The notes below the pieces were generated by a model that had not been told where the DNA came from, did no database searches, and saw nothing but the letters and a program-made list of their open reading frames with translations. A stretch of DNA of 64,000 nucleotides from NCBI GenBank assembly GCA_963849115.1, contig CAWKGK010000006.1:10416-74415 (forward strand), in the 5' to 3' direction. The translations under genes and the position numbers were made by a program. Of the stretch, positions 9,452 to 17,554 are shown piece after piece. Within the stretch, counting starts at the first letter, position 1. Each line of letters begins with the position of its first letter. The stretch is from JACDAL01 sp963849115 (GTDB lineage Bacteria > Actinomycetota > CADDZG01 > WHSQ01).

Positions 9452-10807
9452 ATAGAAGCCGCGCTAGGCCTCGGAGCGGTGTTTCTCCTCATACTTCTCA
9501 CCGGCTTCTACGTCGCCGGCGAGTTTGCCCTGATCGCCGTCGACCGCAATCGGATCGAGCAGATGGCCAGGCGCAACCACCGCGGAGCGGTCACCGCTCT
9601 GGGCGCGCTCAGGACGCTGTCCTTTCAGCTTTCGGGAGCCCAGCTCGGCATCACTGTGACCTCCTTGCTCGTCGGCTTCGTGATCGAGTCCACGGTGGGC
9701 AGGGCATTGCAACCTCTCGTCGAGCTTGTGTTGCCTGGAGCGACCTCGCTGCAGGTCTCGACGGTCCTCGCCCTCCTTCTGGTCACGGCGTTGCAGATGG
9801 TGCTGTCCGAGCTCGTCCCCAAGAACCTGGCCATAGCCCGTCCTCTGGCTCTGGCGACCTCCATCGCCGGTCCCCTGCGGCTGGCGAATGGCGCCTTCAA
9901 GCCTCTGATCACATTCCTGAACCGGGCCGCCAACTGGACGGTGCGGCGCTTCGGCATCGAGCCGCAAGAAGAGCTCCTCGGGGTCCTGTCCATGGACGAC
10001 CTCAAGCGGCTCATCACATCGTCGCGCCGCGAAGGCGTCCTCCCCGAGGAGGAGTTCGCCCTGCTGACGAAATCGATCAACTTCGGAAGAAAGACCGCCA
10101 GCGATGCCCTCCTCCCGCGCACGTCGGTGATCTCTGTGAGCGCAGATCAGAGCCTGGCAGAGCTCGGCCACATCGCACTCGAGAGCGGCCACTCCCGCTT
10201 CCCGGTGCAAGGAGAGGGAGGGATCGACGACATCGTCGGCACCGTGCTGGTCAAGGACAGCTTCCGCTTACCGTTCTCGGAGCGGGCCTCGGCCAAGGTC
10301 TCACAAGTCATGCAGGAGGCGCTATTCGTCCCCGAGTCGCGGGCGCTCAAGTCACTGCTCGGTGAGATGCGCAGGCAGCGCAGGCACCTGGCCGTGGTCG
10401 TGGACGAGTACGGCGGCACGGCCGGGATTATCACCCTCGAGGACCTGCTCGAGGAGATCGTGGGGGAAATCGATGACGAGTACGACCCGCGGGCGGAGCC
10501 CTCGCGCCTGACCTCGCCGACCCGCGGCGTCCACGTCGTCGACGGGAGCTTTCACCCCGACGAGGTCCGGGAACAAACCGGCCTCCAAATTCCCGAGAGC
10601 GAGCATTACGAGACGCTCGCAGGCTTTCTGCTCTCGGAGCTCGGAAGGATCCCCAAGCAGGGCGACCACATCGCCTGCAAGAGCTGGGAGCTGAAGGTCA
10701 CCAGGATGGACGGCAGGCGCATCGCCGAGGTGCTCGTGGTGGCACCGGCTGGTGAGGACGAAGGGCCAGAAGCCGGAGGGCGGGGCCGGGAGGCCGGCGA
10801 CACATGA
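9452..10807 (+). CDS. CNNM/CorC family protein (DUF21, CBS pair, CorC_HlyC), first paralog
   Basis: Membrane protein of the CNNM/CorC family, implicated in Mg2+ or Co2+ transport. An N-terminal DUF21 domain of about three to four helices (LTGFYVAGEFALIAVDRNR) is followed by two CBS motifs (about residues 205-320, with VVVDEYGGTAGIITLEDL) and a C-terminal CorC_HlyC domain. No ATG, GTG or TTG lies where alignment with the next gene predicts a start. The best-placed codon is ATA at 9452, with GAGGA 10 nt upstream. A GTG at 9479 is the canonical alternative but would remove part of helix 1 and has no spaced Shine-Dalgarno. It overlaps the next gene by 4 bp. Confidence 0.88.
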   Translation: MEAALGLGAVFLLILLTGFYVAGEFALIAVDRNRIEQMARRNHRGAVTALGALRTLSFQLSGAQLGITVTSLLVGFVIESTVGRALQPLVELVLPGATSLQVSTVLALLLVTALQMVLSELVPKNLAIARPLALATSIAGPLRLANGAFKPLITFLNRAANWTVRRFGIEPQEELLGVLSMDDLKRLITSSRREGVLPEEEFALLTKSINFGRKTASDALLPRTSVISVSADQSLAELGHIALESGHSRFPVQGEGGIDDIVGTVLVKDSFRLPFSERASAKVSQVMQEALFVPESRALKSLLGEMRRQRRHLAVVVDEYGGTAGIITLEDLLEEIVGEIDDEYDPRAEPSRLTSPTRGVHVVDGSFHPDEVREQTGLQIPESEHYETLAGFLLSELGRIPKQGDHIACKSWELKVTRMDGRRIAEVLVVAPAGEDEGPEAGGRGREAGDT

Positions 10808-12174
10808 CGCTCTGGTATCTGGTTGCGGCGGCGTTTCTCCTAGTGGCCAACGGCTTCTTCGTGGGGGCCGAGTTCGCTCTCACCGCCGCGAGGCGCTCTC
10901 AGCTCGAGGAGAAGGCGGCAAAGGGTGACGGTGCCTCCAAGACCGCACTGTTGTGCATAAAGGAGTTGTCCTTCTCGCTCGCCGGCGCACAGCTCGGCAT
11001 CACGATCGCGTCGCTGCTGCTCGGCTTCATCGCGGAACCGTCGGTGGCAGTGCTCATCGAAGATGCACTCCACCCGCTCGGCCTTTCGGAGACCGTTCTG
11101 CACTCTGTCGCATTCGCCATCGCCCTCGTCATAGTGGTGTTTCTTCACATGGTGGTGGGCGAAATGGCGCCCAAGAACATGGTCATCGCCCGCCCCGACG
11201 AGAGTGCGCGGCTGTTGGCCCCGCCCTTCCGCCTCTTCGTCAACCTGTTTCGGCCCTTCATCCGAGCCCTGAACGCAGTCTCCAACGGAATCCTTCGACT
11301 CTTTGGAGTTGAACCTCAGGACGAGCTCGCGGAGAGTCATTCGGCAGAAGACATCTCTTCGCTCATCTCCGAATCGGCACGTGAAGGACTTCTGGGAGAA
11401 GTGGAGCACCGGCTCTTGTCGGGAGCAATCGGCTTCGGCGACAAGAACGCTGCCGACGTCATGGTGCCGCGGACCGAGATGAACGCGCTGCCGGCCGAGT
11501 CAAGCCCCGCGGATGCCGAACGCGTCGTGCTGAAGACCGGACATTCACGCCTGCCGGTGTTCGCCTCGGACATCGATCACGTCCTCGGCTTCGTCCACGC
11601 CAAGGACCTGCTTCGAGTCGATGCGGCTGCGCGTGATCGGGTACTCGAACGGGGCCTTATCCGCGCCATGCTCGTGGTGCCGGAGTCTCGCCGTCTCCAC
11701 GCACTCTTGTTCGACATGCGCCGGGAACGCCGTCACTTCGCGCTGGTGATCGATGAGCACGGCGGCACCTCGGGAATCGTTACCATCGAAGACCTGCTGG
11801 AAGAGCTCGTCGGGGAGATCCGCGACGAGTACGACGCCTCGGAGCTCGGGATCGAGCAGCTCTCGGACCACCGTTTCGTGGTACCCGGCTCGCTGCGCAT
11901 CGACGAGGTTGCCGAACACGTCGGTCTGGAGCTCCCCGAGGGCGACTACGAGACCGTCGCCGGATTCGTTATCGACCGCCTCGGCCGCATTCCCAGGCGC
12001 CGCGATTCCGTCCGTCACGAGGGGTGGCGGCTGAGGGTGCGCAGCATGCACCGACGCCGGGTGGTCCAGGTCCTGATCGAGCCCGCCGGCGGCCCGGAGG
12101 GGGACGGGGCCGGGACAGAGGGGGTTGGGACAGAGGGGGCCGAGGTCGCTCCCGGAGGTAGCCTCAGCTCATGA
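10804..12174 (+). CDS. CNNM/CorC family protein, second paralog
   Basis: Tandem paralog of the preceding gene, 456 aa. The DUF21 membrane domain (ANGFFVGAEFALTAARRSQ) is followed by a CBS pair (residues about 210-330, with LVIDEHGGTSGIVTIEDL) and a CorC_HlyC domain. The C-terminal tail is low-complexity Gly/Glu-rich (about residues 435-450). Its ATG overlaps the stop of the first paralog and its own stop overlaps the MscS start, so the genes are translationally coupled. Tandem CNNM genes often form hetero-oligomers, which is an inference here. Likely role: divalent cation transport or homeostasis in the cytoplasmic membrane. Confidence 0.93.
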   Translation: MTLWYLVAAAFLLVANGFFVGAEFALTAARRSQLEEKAAKGDGASKTALLCIKELSFSLAGAQLGITIASLLLGFIAEPSVAVLIEDALHPLGLSETVLHSVAFAIALVIVVFLHMVVGEMAPKNMVIARPDESARLLAPPFRLFVNLFRPFIRALNAVSNGILRLFGVEPQDELAESHSAEDISSLISESAREGLLGEVEHRLLSGAIGFGDKNAADVMVPRTEMNALPAESSPADAERVVLKTGHSRLPVFASDIDHVLGFVHAKDLLRVDAAARDRVLERGLIRAMLVVPESRRLHALLFDMRRERRHFALVIDEHGGTSGIVTIEDLLEELVGEIRDEYDASELGIEQLSDHRFVVPGSLRIDEVAEHVGLELPEGDYETVAGFVIDRLGRIPRRRDSVRHEGWRLRVRSMHRRRVVQVLIEPAGGPEGDGAGTEGVGTEGAEVAPGGSLSS

Positions 12175-12905
12175 GCACTCCTGACGACAAGCTCACCCGG
12201 CGCTGTCTCTTTCGGGCGGCCTTAGGCGCGGTAGCGGTTGTAGCCGGGATCATCGCCGCTTCCAACGGACGCTTACGGAAAGACCCACTCATCCTCGGCG
12301 ACGAGGTCTTGGCCACCGAGCGGCTCCTGGTAGTGGGGGGCTCTCTGCTGATTCTGCTGGGCGGCTTGCTCGCGGTCCGGTCGATCGCCCGCGCCCTGAG
12401 GAGCTTGGGCGAGGAGCACATCGGCGACGCTCGGGGGGCATCGCTCGCCTTCGTGTGGACGATCTCGGGCTACGCGCTAATCCTGATCCTGCTGTTACAG
12501 GCGCTCAAGGTCGACCTGGGCGGCCTCTTGGTAGGGGGCGCCATCACCGGCGTCGTGCTGGGAATCGCCGCCCAACAGACCCTCGGCAACTTCTTTGCCG
12601 GCCTGGTTCTCCTCATCAACCGGCCCTTTGCCGTGGGTGAGCACATCGTGCTTCGATCCGGCCCCCTGGGCGGCGAGTACGACGGCCGCGTCACCGACAT
12701 CTCCCTCTTCTACATCGGCATGGTCACCGAGACCGGCCCCGTGGCGCTGCCCAATGCGCACGTGCTGATGTCGGCTATCGGGCCCGGGGCCAAGGCTCCC
12801 GTCGAGGACGAGGAGGAGGACGAGGAAGAGGGCAAGAGGGAAAACGAGCCCACACCCACCGGGGCGGGTGGCGCGCCGGACCACTCCAAAGGGGTCACCG
12901 GCTGA
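12171..12905 (+). CDS. Small-conductance mechanosensitive channel (MscS family)
   Basis: Short MscS-like channel, 244 aa. Three predicted membrane helices lie at about 18-35, 55-75 and 90-115. The pore-lining helix follows (LLVGGAITGVVLGIAAQQTL), then the start of the beta domain (LGNFFAGLVLLINRPFAVGEHI). The C-terminal alpha/beta domain is cut short compared with full MscS and replaced by an acidic, charged tail from about residue 205 (runs of Asp/Glu). It overlaps the preceding CNNM gene by 4 bp. The likely job is release of osmotic pressure; the short vestibule could alter gating. Confidence 0.88.
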   Translation: MSTPDDKLTRRCLFRAALGAVAVVAGIIAASNGRLRKDPLILGDEVLATERLLVVGGSLLILLGGLLAVRSIARALRSLGEEHIGDARGASLAFVWTISGYALILILLLQALKVDLGGLLVGGAITGVVLGIAAQQTLGNFFAGLVLLINRPFAVGEHIVLRSGPLGGEYDGRVTDISLFYIGMVTETGPVALPNAHVLMSAIGPGAKAPVEDEEEDEEEGKRENEPTPTGAGGAPDHSKGVTG

Positions 12906-12914
12906 GGGTCTTGT

Positions 12915-12963
12915 GCCGAGTGGTCGTGAGATGCTGCCATACGACATTCGGCGACCACTCGGC
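12915..12963. terminator. Bidirectional terminator hairpin, repeat family B copy 1
   Basis: A perfect 12-bp stem (GCCGAGTGGTCG at 12915-12926, CGACCACTCGGC at 12952-12963) encloses a 25-nt loop. It lies between the convergent mscS and uppS genes, so it can end transcription from both sides, although no T-tract is present. A second copy with related loop sequence lies at 29184-29232. Confidence 0.7.
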
Positions 12964-12974
12964 AGAAAAGAGGG

Positions 12975-13649
12975 TCAGCTCCCCAGGCCTCCGAAGCGTC
13001 GCTCCCTGGCCGCATAGTCCTGGAGTGCCGCGAACAGCGCGTGGCGGTCGAAGTCGGGCCACAGGATGTCGGTGAAATAGAGCTCGGCATAGGCCGATTG
13101 CCACAGCAGGAAGTTCGATAGCCGCCGCTCCCCCGAGGTACGGATCAGCAGATCCACATCGGGGAGGTCGGGGGCATAGAGGTTCTCTGCGATGGGGCCG
13201 TGGACGGCTGCGTCCTCGAGCTCGGCCCGGCCCCCGTAGTTGAAGCACACGACCAGCTCGAGCTTGTCGCCGTGAGCGGTGAGACGGTCGGCCTCGTCGA
13301 ACTCCTCGAGGAGGTCGGCGGGCACGCCCTCCCGGCGGCCGACTCTGCGGATGTGTACTCCCATGGCGCCGAGCTCGTCCCGGCGGCGGCGCAGCAGGAC
13401 CCGATTGAAGGTGAGCAGGAAGTCGACCTCGTCGGGGGGCCGCACCCAGTTCTCGGTCGAGAACGCGTACACGGACATGTAACGCACGCCGGCCTCGAGC
13501 CCGCCCTGGACGACGTCGAACAGCGCCCGCTCCCCCGCCTCGTGGCCCGCGGTGCGCGGCAACCCTCGTCCGGTCGCCCAGCGGCCGTTGCCGTCCATGA
13601 TGAGGGCGACGTGGCGCGGAACACGGGGGCCGGAATCGGACACGGGCAC
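12975..13649 (-). CDS. uppS: Isoprenyl transferase (undecaprenyl diphosphate synthase)
   Basis: Cis-prenyltransferase, 224 aa, that elongates short prenyl diphosphates with isopentenyl diphosphate to make the lipid carrier for peptidoglycan and polysaccharide synthesis. The family signature IMDGNGRWA with catalytic Asp19 is present. YAFSTENW and LIRTSGERRLSNFLLWQSAYAE-type motifs (RTSGE, NFLLWQ) mark the remaining conserved regions. The length is slightly short but complete. It lies 164 bp downstream of recO on the same strand. A palindromic element fills that gap. Confidence 0.95.
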   Translation of the reverse strand: MPVSDSGPRVPRHVALIMDGNGRWATGRGLPRTAGHEAGERALFDVVQGGLEAGVRYMSVYAFSTENWVRPPDEVDFLLTFNRVLLRRRRDELGAMGVHIRRVGRREGVPADLLEEFDEADRLTAHGDKLELVVCFNYGGRAELEDAAVHGPIAENLYAPDLPDVDLLIRTSGERRLSNFLLWQSAYAELYFTDILWPDFDRHALFAALQDYAARERRFGGLGS

Positions 13650-13681
13650 TAGTGCTCCTGCGCGGAAGTAGCGTCAGCATC

Positions 13682-13741
13682 CAGGGCGGCCCTGCGCGGC
13701 GAGGGCAAGGCGCGAGGAGCCGAGCGTACCCGGAGGGTACG
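13682..13741. repeat. REP-like palindromic element between recO and uppS
   Basis: Two palindromes lie in the 164-bp recO-uppS gap. One is CAGGGC-G-GCCCTG at 13682-13694. The other is CGTACCC-GGA-GGGTACG at 13725-13741, followed by GTGAGCGACGAG. The layout resembles REP-type intergenic elements. It differs in sequence from the A and B repeat families described elsewhere in this window. Confidence 0.5.
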
Positions 13742-13813
13742 TGAGCGACGAGAAACGCTGCCATCGTCGATGCAGGGACGTTCTGGTGCGACGGGACTTA
13801 CGCAAAGGTGCAC

Positions 13814-14533
13814 TTAGACGGTGAGCAGCGAAAGGCTCCTGAGGGGACGCTCGAGGTGGTACTCGGCGTAACGCCTCAGCGAGTCGGTGGCTTCCAGCAC
13901 TGCCGCCGGCTCGGCGGTCCGTCCGAAGTCGGAGGCGAGCAGCTCGGCCAATAGGACGAGACCCTGGGGGCTGAGCCGCCACGCGCCCTCGTCCTGGCTC
14001 CAGCAACCCCGGCACAGCGCTCCGCCCAGAGCGGCGCTGAACGCTCCCAGGCCCCCGCCGGCGCCGCACCCGGCGCAGGTGTTGAGCTGCGGGTGGAAGC
14101 CCGAGATCGACAGCAGCTTGATGGCGAAGGCCGGAACGACCGTGTCGCACGTCGCACGTGAAGCTGCATCGAGCCCGCCGACCAGAAGGTCATACACCGT
14201 CCTCGAGCTCTCGCTGTCGGGCGTGATCTTGTCCACCAGCTCACAGAGGGCTGCGGCGGCCGAAAGTCGAGTCAAGTCGCTGCGTGCCTCCTTGTGGGAG
14301 TCGAGCAGCTGCGCCGCGGTGATCGTGTCGAGATTGCGGCCGCTATAGAGCATCAAATCGAGCCGGGAAAAGGGCTCCAGGCGGCCCCCGAAACGGCTCT
14401 TGGTCTTGCGCACGCCCTTGGCGACGGCCCTTATCTTGCCGCCGTGAGCCGTGTACAAAGTCAGGATGCGGTCGGCCTCACCCAGCTTGATCGTCCTGAG
14501 GACGACTCCCTCGTCTTTGTAGAGCCCCGGCAT
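13814..14533 (-). CDS. recO: DNA repair protein RecO
   Basis: RecO mediator, 239 aa, which helps load RecA on SSB-coated single-stranded DNA in the RecFOR pathway. The N-terminal OB fold begins MPGLYKDEGVVLRTIKLGE and includes LYTAHGGKIRAVAKGVRK. The C-terminal helical domain carries the zinc-finger-like cysteines (CAGCG and, about 20 residues later, CRGC). The length is typical. It sits between era and uppS, a frequent neighbourhood for recO, but two A repeats separate it from the csp-like gene upstream. Confidence 0.95.
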   Translation of the reverse strand: MPGLYKDEGVVLRTIKLGEADRILTLYTAHGGKIRAVAKGVRKTKSRFGGRLEPFSRLDLMLYSGRNLDTITAAQLLDSHKEARSDLTRLSAAAALCELVDKITPDSESSRTVYDLLVGGLDAASRATCDTVVPAFAIKLLSISGFHPQLNTCAGCGAGGGLGAFSAALGGALCRGCWSQDEGAWRLSPQGLVLLAELLASDFGRTAEPAAVLEATDSLRRYAEYHLERPLRSLSLLTV

Positions 14534-14618
14534 GGCTCCACTCTAGTGGGTCGGTGTCCGGCCCCCCCGGCTTCGTCGGCCCTGTGGGAGCCGAATCGAG
14601 TGGGGCGCCAAATGGATG

Positions 14619-14696
14619 CGGTGGTGAAACGCACAACTTGTGCGCCAGGCCACCGATCCGGTGGTAAAACGCCCACCTTGGGCGATCCACCACCTG
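14619..14696. repeat. Palindromic intergenic repeat pair, units A2 and A3 (40-bp period)
   Basis: Unit A2 has GGTGGT at 14620 and inner palindrome CGCACAACTTGTGCG, ending GGCCACC. Unit A3 has GGTGGT at 14660, exactly 40 bp later, with inner palindrome CGCCCACCTTGGGCG, ending CCACC. The junction CCACCG-ATC-CGGTGG is itself self-complementary. The pair lies between recO and the upstream csp-like gene. Confidence 0.85.
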
Positions 14697-14730
14697 CGGA
14701 AGGGCGGTCCCGGAGGGGCGGGGGCCGGGG

Positions 14731-14934
14731 TTAGGCGATGCCGATGCGCAAGTTCAGGATCCGGCGCTCGCCGTCCCGCTCCACGATGTCATAAGTAACC
14801 CTCTGGCCCGGGCGCAGGAACCTGAACATCCCCAGAGAGTCCCCGTCGAAGGGGGTCTCGGTGCTGCCGTCGTCGGCCACGAGCATGCCGGTCTTGGTGA
14901 TCGAGTCATACGATTTCACCGTCGCCTGGGGCAT
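14731..14934 (-). CDS. Divergent cold-shock-like OB-fold small protein
   Basis: A 67-aa protein starting MPQATVKSYD. The pattern ATVKSYDSITKTGMLV, then DDGS, then FLRPGQRVTYDI, follows the order of a cold-shock domain. However, the aromatic RNP1 motif (KGFGFI in CspA) is replaced by KTGMLV, so nucleic-acid binding may be lost or changed. An upstream in-frame ATG at 14988 would overlap the end of era; I prefer 14934. It follows era on the same strand. Function not established. Confidence 0.7.
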   Translation of the reverse strand: MPQATVKSYDSITKTGMLVADDGSTETPFDGDSLGMFRFLRPGQRVTYDIVERDGERRILNLRIGIA

Positions 14935-14956
14935 GGACAGGATGCTAACAGTGCCC

Positions 14957-15844
14957 TCAGTGCCCGAAGCCGAGCCGGTCGAGGGCATGGGGCCGGCGCT
15001 GCCAGTCGCGCTCGACTTTGACCCTGATGTCGAGATAGACCCGGCGCCCGAAGAGAACCTCGATCTCCAGACGGGCCTCCGTCCCCGCCTCCTTCAGCAG
15101 CCGGCCACCCTTCCCGATGACCATGCCCTTCTGGGACTCCCGTTCGACCAACACGCGGCTGTAGATCTCGAGGACCCCGTCGTCGCGCTCGATGAGCTCG
15201 TCGGTGGACACCGCGATCGAGTGCGGCAACTCCTCGGAGGTTCTCTTCAGAAGCTTCTCCCGCACGAGCTCGGCGATGAAGACGGGCGGTGGCTGATCCC
15301 GGCGGGTCCCCAGCGGGTAGTACATGGGCCCCTCTTCCAGACGGTCGGCCAGGAGCTTGGACAAAAGCTCGACCCCCTCGCCGGTGCGGGCTGAGGTGGG
15401 GATGAACTCTGCGAAGGGCCCAAGTTGAGTGGCCGCGGTGAGGGCAGCGGCCGTCCCGGCCCGCCGCGCGGCGTCGATCTTGTTGACGGCACAGAAAACC
15501 GGGACCTCGGCGCCGGCAAGGTCCTGCGCCACCCGGGCATCGCCCGTGCCCACTCCGGCTCGGGCGTCGACCACGAGAAGGGCGATGTCGACCCCCGCCC
15601 ACGCCCGGCGCACGACCTCGTTGAGCCTCTCACCCAACAACGTGCGCGGCTTGTGATAACCGGGAGTGTCGATGAACACCATCTGTGCATCGGGCAGGTC
15701 GAGGATGCCTCGCACTGCGGAGCGCGTGGTCTGGGGGCGATTCGACGTTATGGAGACCTTCTCCCCCACCAGCGCGTTGACCAGCGTGGACTTACCGACG
15801 TTCGGGCGCCCCACCACGGCTACAAAGCCCGAGCGGAAGCTCAC
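14957..15844 (-). CDS. era: GTPase Era
   Basis: Era, 295 aa, binds the 3' end of 16S rRNA and takes part in 30S assembly. The G1 loop GRPNVGKSTLVN lies at residues 12-23, followed by the switch II element DTPGYHKP, the G4 motif NKID and the G5 region SARTGEGV. A C-terminal KH domain (ERESQKGMVIGKGGRLLKE) binds RNA. It overlaps the upstream CNNM gene by 4 bp and belongs to the long leftward run beginning at hrcA. ybeY and era lie close together, consistent with a joint role in 16S maturation. Confidence 0.97.
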   Translation of the reverse strand: MSFRSGFVAVVGRPNVGKSTLVNALVGEKVSITSNRPQTTRSAVRGILDLPDAQMVFIDTPGYHKPRTLLGERLNEVVRRAWAGVDIALLVVDARAGVGTGDARVAQDLAGAEVPVFCAVNKIDAARRAGTAAALTAATQLGPFAEFIPTSARTGEGVELLSKLLADRLEEGPMYYPLGTRRDQPPPVFIAELVREKLLKRTSEELPHSIAVSTDELIERDDGVLEIYSRVLVERESQKGMVIGKGGRLLKEAGTEARLEIEVLFGRRVYLDIRVKVERDWQRRPHALDRLGFGH

Positions 15845-17106
15845 TCGGGCTCGCGCTGAACCGGAGACTTCGTGATGACGACCTTTTGAATACGCCGTCC
15901 AGTCACACGCTCGGTGCGAAACTGCAGGGAGTCATAGCGAACGGTCTCGCCCACGGTAGGCACGCGGCCCGTGAGCCCGAACACCAAGCCGCCGACCGTG
16001 TCCCATTCCTCGTGAGGCAACTCCACCTGCAGCAGCTCGTTGACTTCATCGATCGGCATCTTGGCGTCGACTCTGATCGTTCGGTCGTCGATGGGCTCGA
16101 CCAGCGGCTCCTCTTGGTCGTACTCGTCGACGATCTCCCCCACGATTTCCTCTATGAGGTCCTCGATCGTGACGAGGCCCGCAGTCCCTCCATACTCGTC
16201 GACGACGATTGCCATATGCACGCGCTCTTCCTGCATCGATCGCAGCAACTCTGCCACCTTCTTCTGCTCCGGCACGAACAGCGGTGTACGGCTCAGATCG
16301 CTCACCTTGCGGCCATTCGACGCCTCCATCGTCCTCAAGAGATCCTTCGCATAGAGCACACCGACGATGTTGTCGGTGTCGCCCTCGTAAATGGGAATGC
16401 GTGAGTAGCCCGCCCTCACGATCTCCTCGAGAGCCTGCGCCACCGTGGAGGTGTTGGGAATTGCGACCATGTCGGTCCGGGGCACCATCACCTCGCGCAC
16501 CACCGTATCTCCGAACTCGAACACCGAATGGAGCAGCTCTTTGTCCCCAATGTCCTCCTCCTCGTCTTCATCCGTCGAGGGGGACTGGAGGCGGATCTCC
16601 TCCTCGGTGGCGAAGGGTCCTTTGGGGAGAGGATGGCCTGGAAGGATCACCATGATGACATTCGTGATGGCTATCAGCAGCTTGCCAAGTGGTTTCAGCG
16701 CTGTTCCGACGATCAGCACCGGGATGGCCGCCAGCAGGGCCGCTCGCTCGCTTCTCTGCACCGCGAAGGAGCGAGGCACGGTTTCAGAAACCACGAACAG
16801 AGCGAGGGTCAACACACCGGCGGCGAGCACTTGCACGCCTCCCTCCCAGCGAGACGCGGCCCAGCTCACCGTAAGAGCGGTGCCCGCCACATAGGACAGC
16901 AAACGAACAAGCAATAAGGCATTGCCGAAGGGGGCAGGGTTCTCCACGATGCGCAGCAATGCGCGCGCGTTACGACTCTTACGCTCCTGGACGAGATGAT
17001 GCGCCTTCGCGCGGCTTACGCGCGCGAAGGCGGACTCGGCGAGCGCGCCGAACGAGGCCACCAAAGCCAACACGGCTACGAAGAAAAGTGCCAGCGCGTC
17101 GAACAC
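15841..17106 (-). CDS. CNNM/CorC family protein, third paralog
   Basis: About 421 aa. A DUF21 membrane domain (VASFGALAESAFARVSRAK and two further helices) precedes a CBS pair at about 190-310 (VVDEYGGTAGLVTIEDLIEE) and a C-terminal CorC_HlyC domain. I start at the GTG at 17106, 10 bp after the ybeY stop. A longer reading overlaps ybeY and is not family-like. A CNNM gene between ybeY and era is a widely conserved order. This copy is more distant from the two tandem paralogs at 9.5-12.2 kb than they are from each other. Confidence 0.92.
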   Translation of the reverse strand: MFDALALFFVAVLALVASFGALAESAFARVSRAKAHHLVQERKSRNARALLRIVENPAPFGNALLLVRLLSYVAGTALTVSWAASRWEGGVQVLAAGVLTLALFVVSETVPRSFAVQRSERAALLAAIPVLIVGTALKPLGKLLIAITNVIMVILPGHPLPKGPFATEEEIRLQSPSTDEDEEEDIGDKELLHSVFEFGDTVVREVMVPRTDMVAIPNTSTVAQALEEIVRAGYSRIPIYEGDTDNIVGVLYAKDLLRTMEASNGRKVSDLSRTPLFVPEQKKVAELLRSMQEERVHMAIVVDEYGGTAGLVTIEDLIEEIVGEIVDEYDQEEPLVEPIDDRTIRVDAKMPIDEVNELLQVELPHEEWDTVGGLVFGLTGRVPTVGETVRYDSLQFRTERVTGRRIQKVVITKSPVQREPE

Positions 17107-17116
17107 TAGGCCCGCA

Positions 17117-17554
17117 CTAAGTCGCTGAGGTGAACGATTCGATGATCTGGCCGAGACAATCGTCCATCCTCGACTTGTCCGTCGGGCCGTGGTGGTCGTA
17201 GCCGAGCAGGTGAAGCGTGCCGTGGACGAGCAAAACCTCGAGCTCGCGCTCGTAGGAGTGGTTCTCAGCAGTCGCGTTGTCGAGCGCAATCTCCGGGCAC
17301 ACAACAACGTCGCCCAACAACAGCACCTCTTCCTCCTCGTCCTCCATCATCGGGAACGCCAGGACATCGGTGGGCTTGTCCTCGTTGGCGAAGCGTTGGT
17401 TGAGGAGCTGCATGTGTGAAGGAGAAACGAAGAGCACGGAAAGCTCGGCATCCTCATCCACTTTCAGGAAATCGAGCGCATGGCGGGCGAGCGCCGACAG
17501 CCGCGCTTCCGGCACCGGCATCTCCTGTTCGTTAGCGACGAAGACTTCCATCAC
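17117..17554 (-). CDS. ybeY: Endoribonuclease YbeY (rRNA maturation factor)
   Basis: Single-strand endoribonuclease of 145 aa acting in 16S rRNA 3'-end processing and ribosome quality control. The zinc site HGTLHLLGYDH is complete (three histidines, about residues 110-120). Two adjacent ATG codons make the start ambiguous by one residue. It overlaps the phoH stop by one base and is followed after 10 bp by a CNNM gene, the standard phoH-ybeY-CNNM-era order. Confidence 0.96.
   Translation of the reverse strand: MMEVFVANEQEMPVPEARLSALARHALDFLKVDEDAELSVLFVSPSHMQLLNQRFANEDKPTDVLAFPMMEDEEEEVLLLGDVVVCPEIALDNATAENHSYERELEVLLVHGTLHLLGYDHHGPTDKSRMDDCLGQIIESFTSAT

Noticed and set aside
12915..12963. 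GCCGAGTGGTCG resembles the D-arm of class II tRNAs (Ser/Leu), as does the copy at 29184
   Set aside because: No acceptor stem, anticodon arm or T-arm (GGTTCGA) surrounds it; the sequence folds as one long hairpin.
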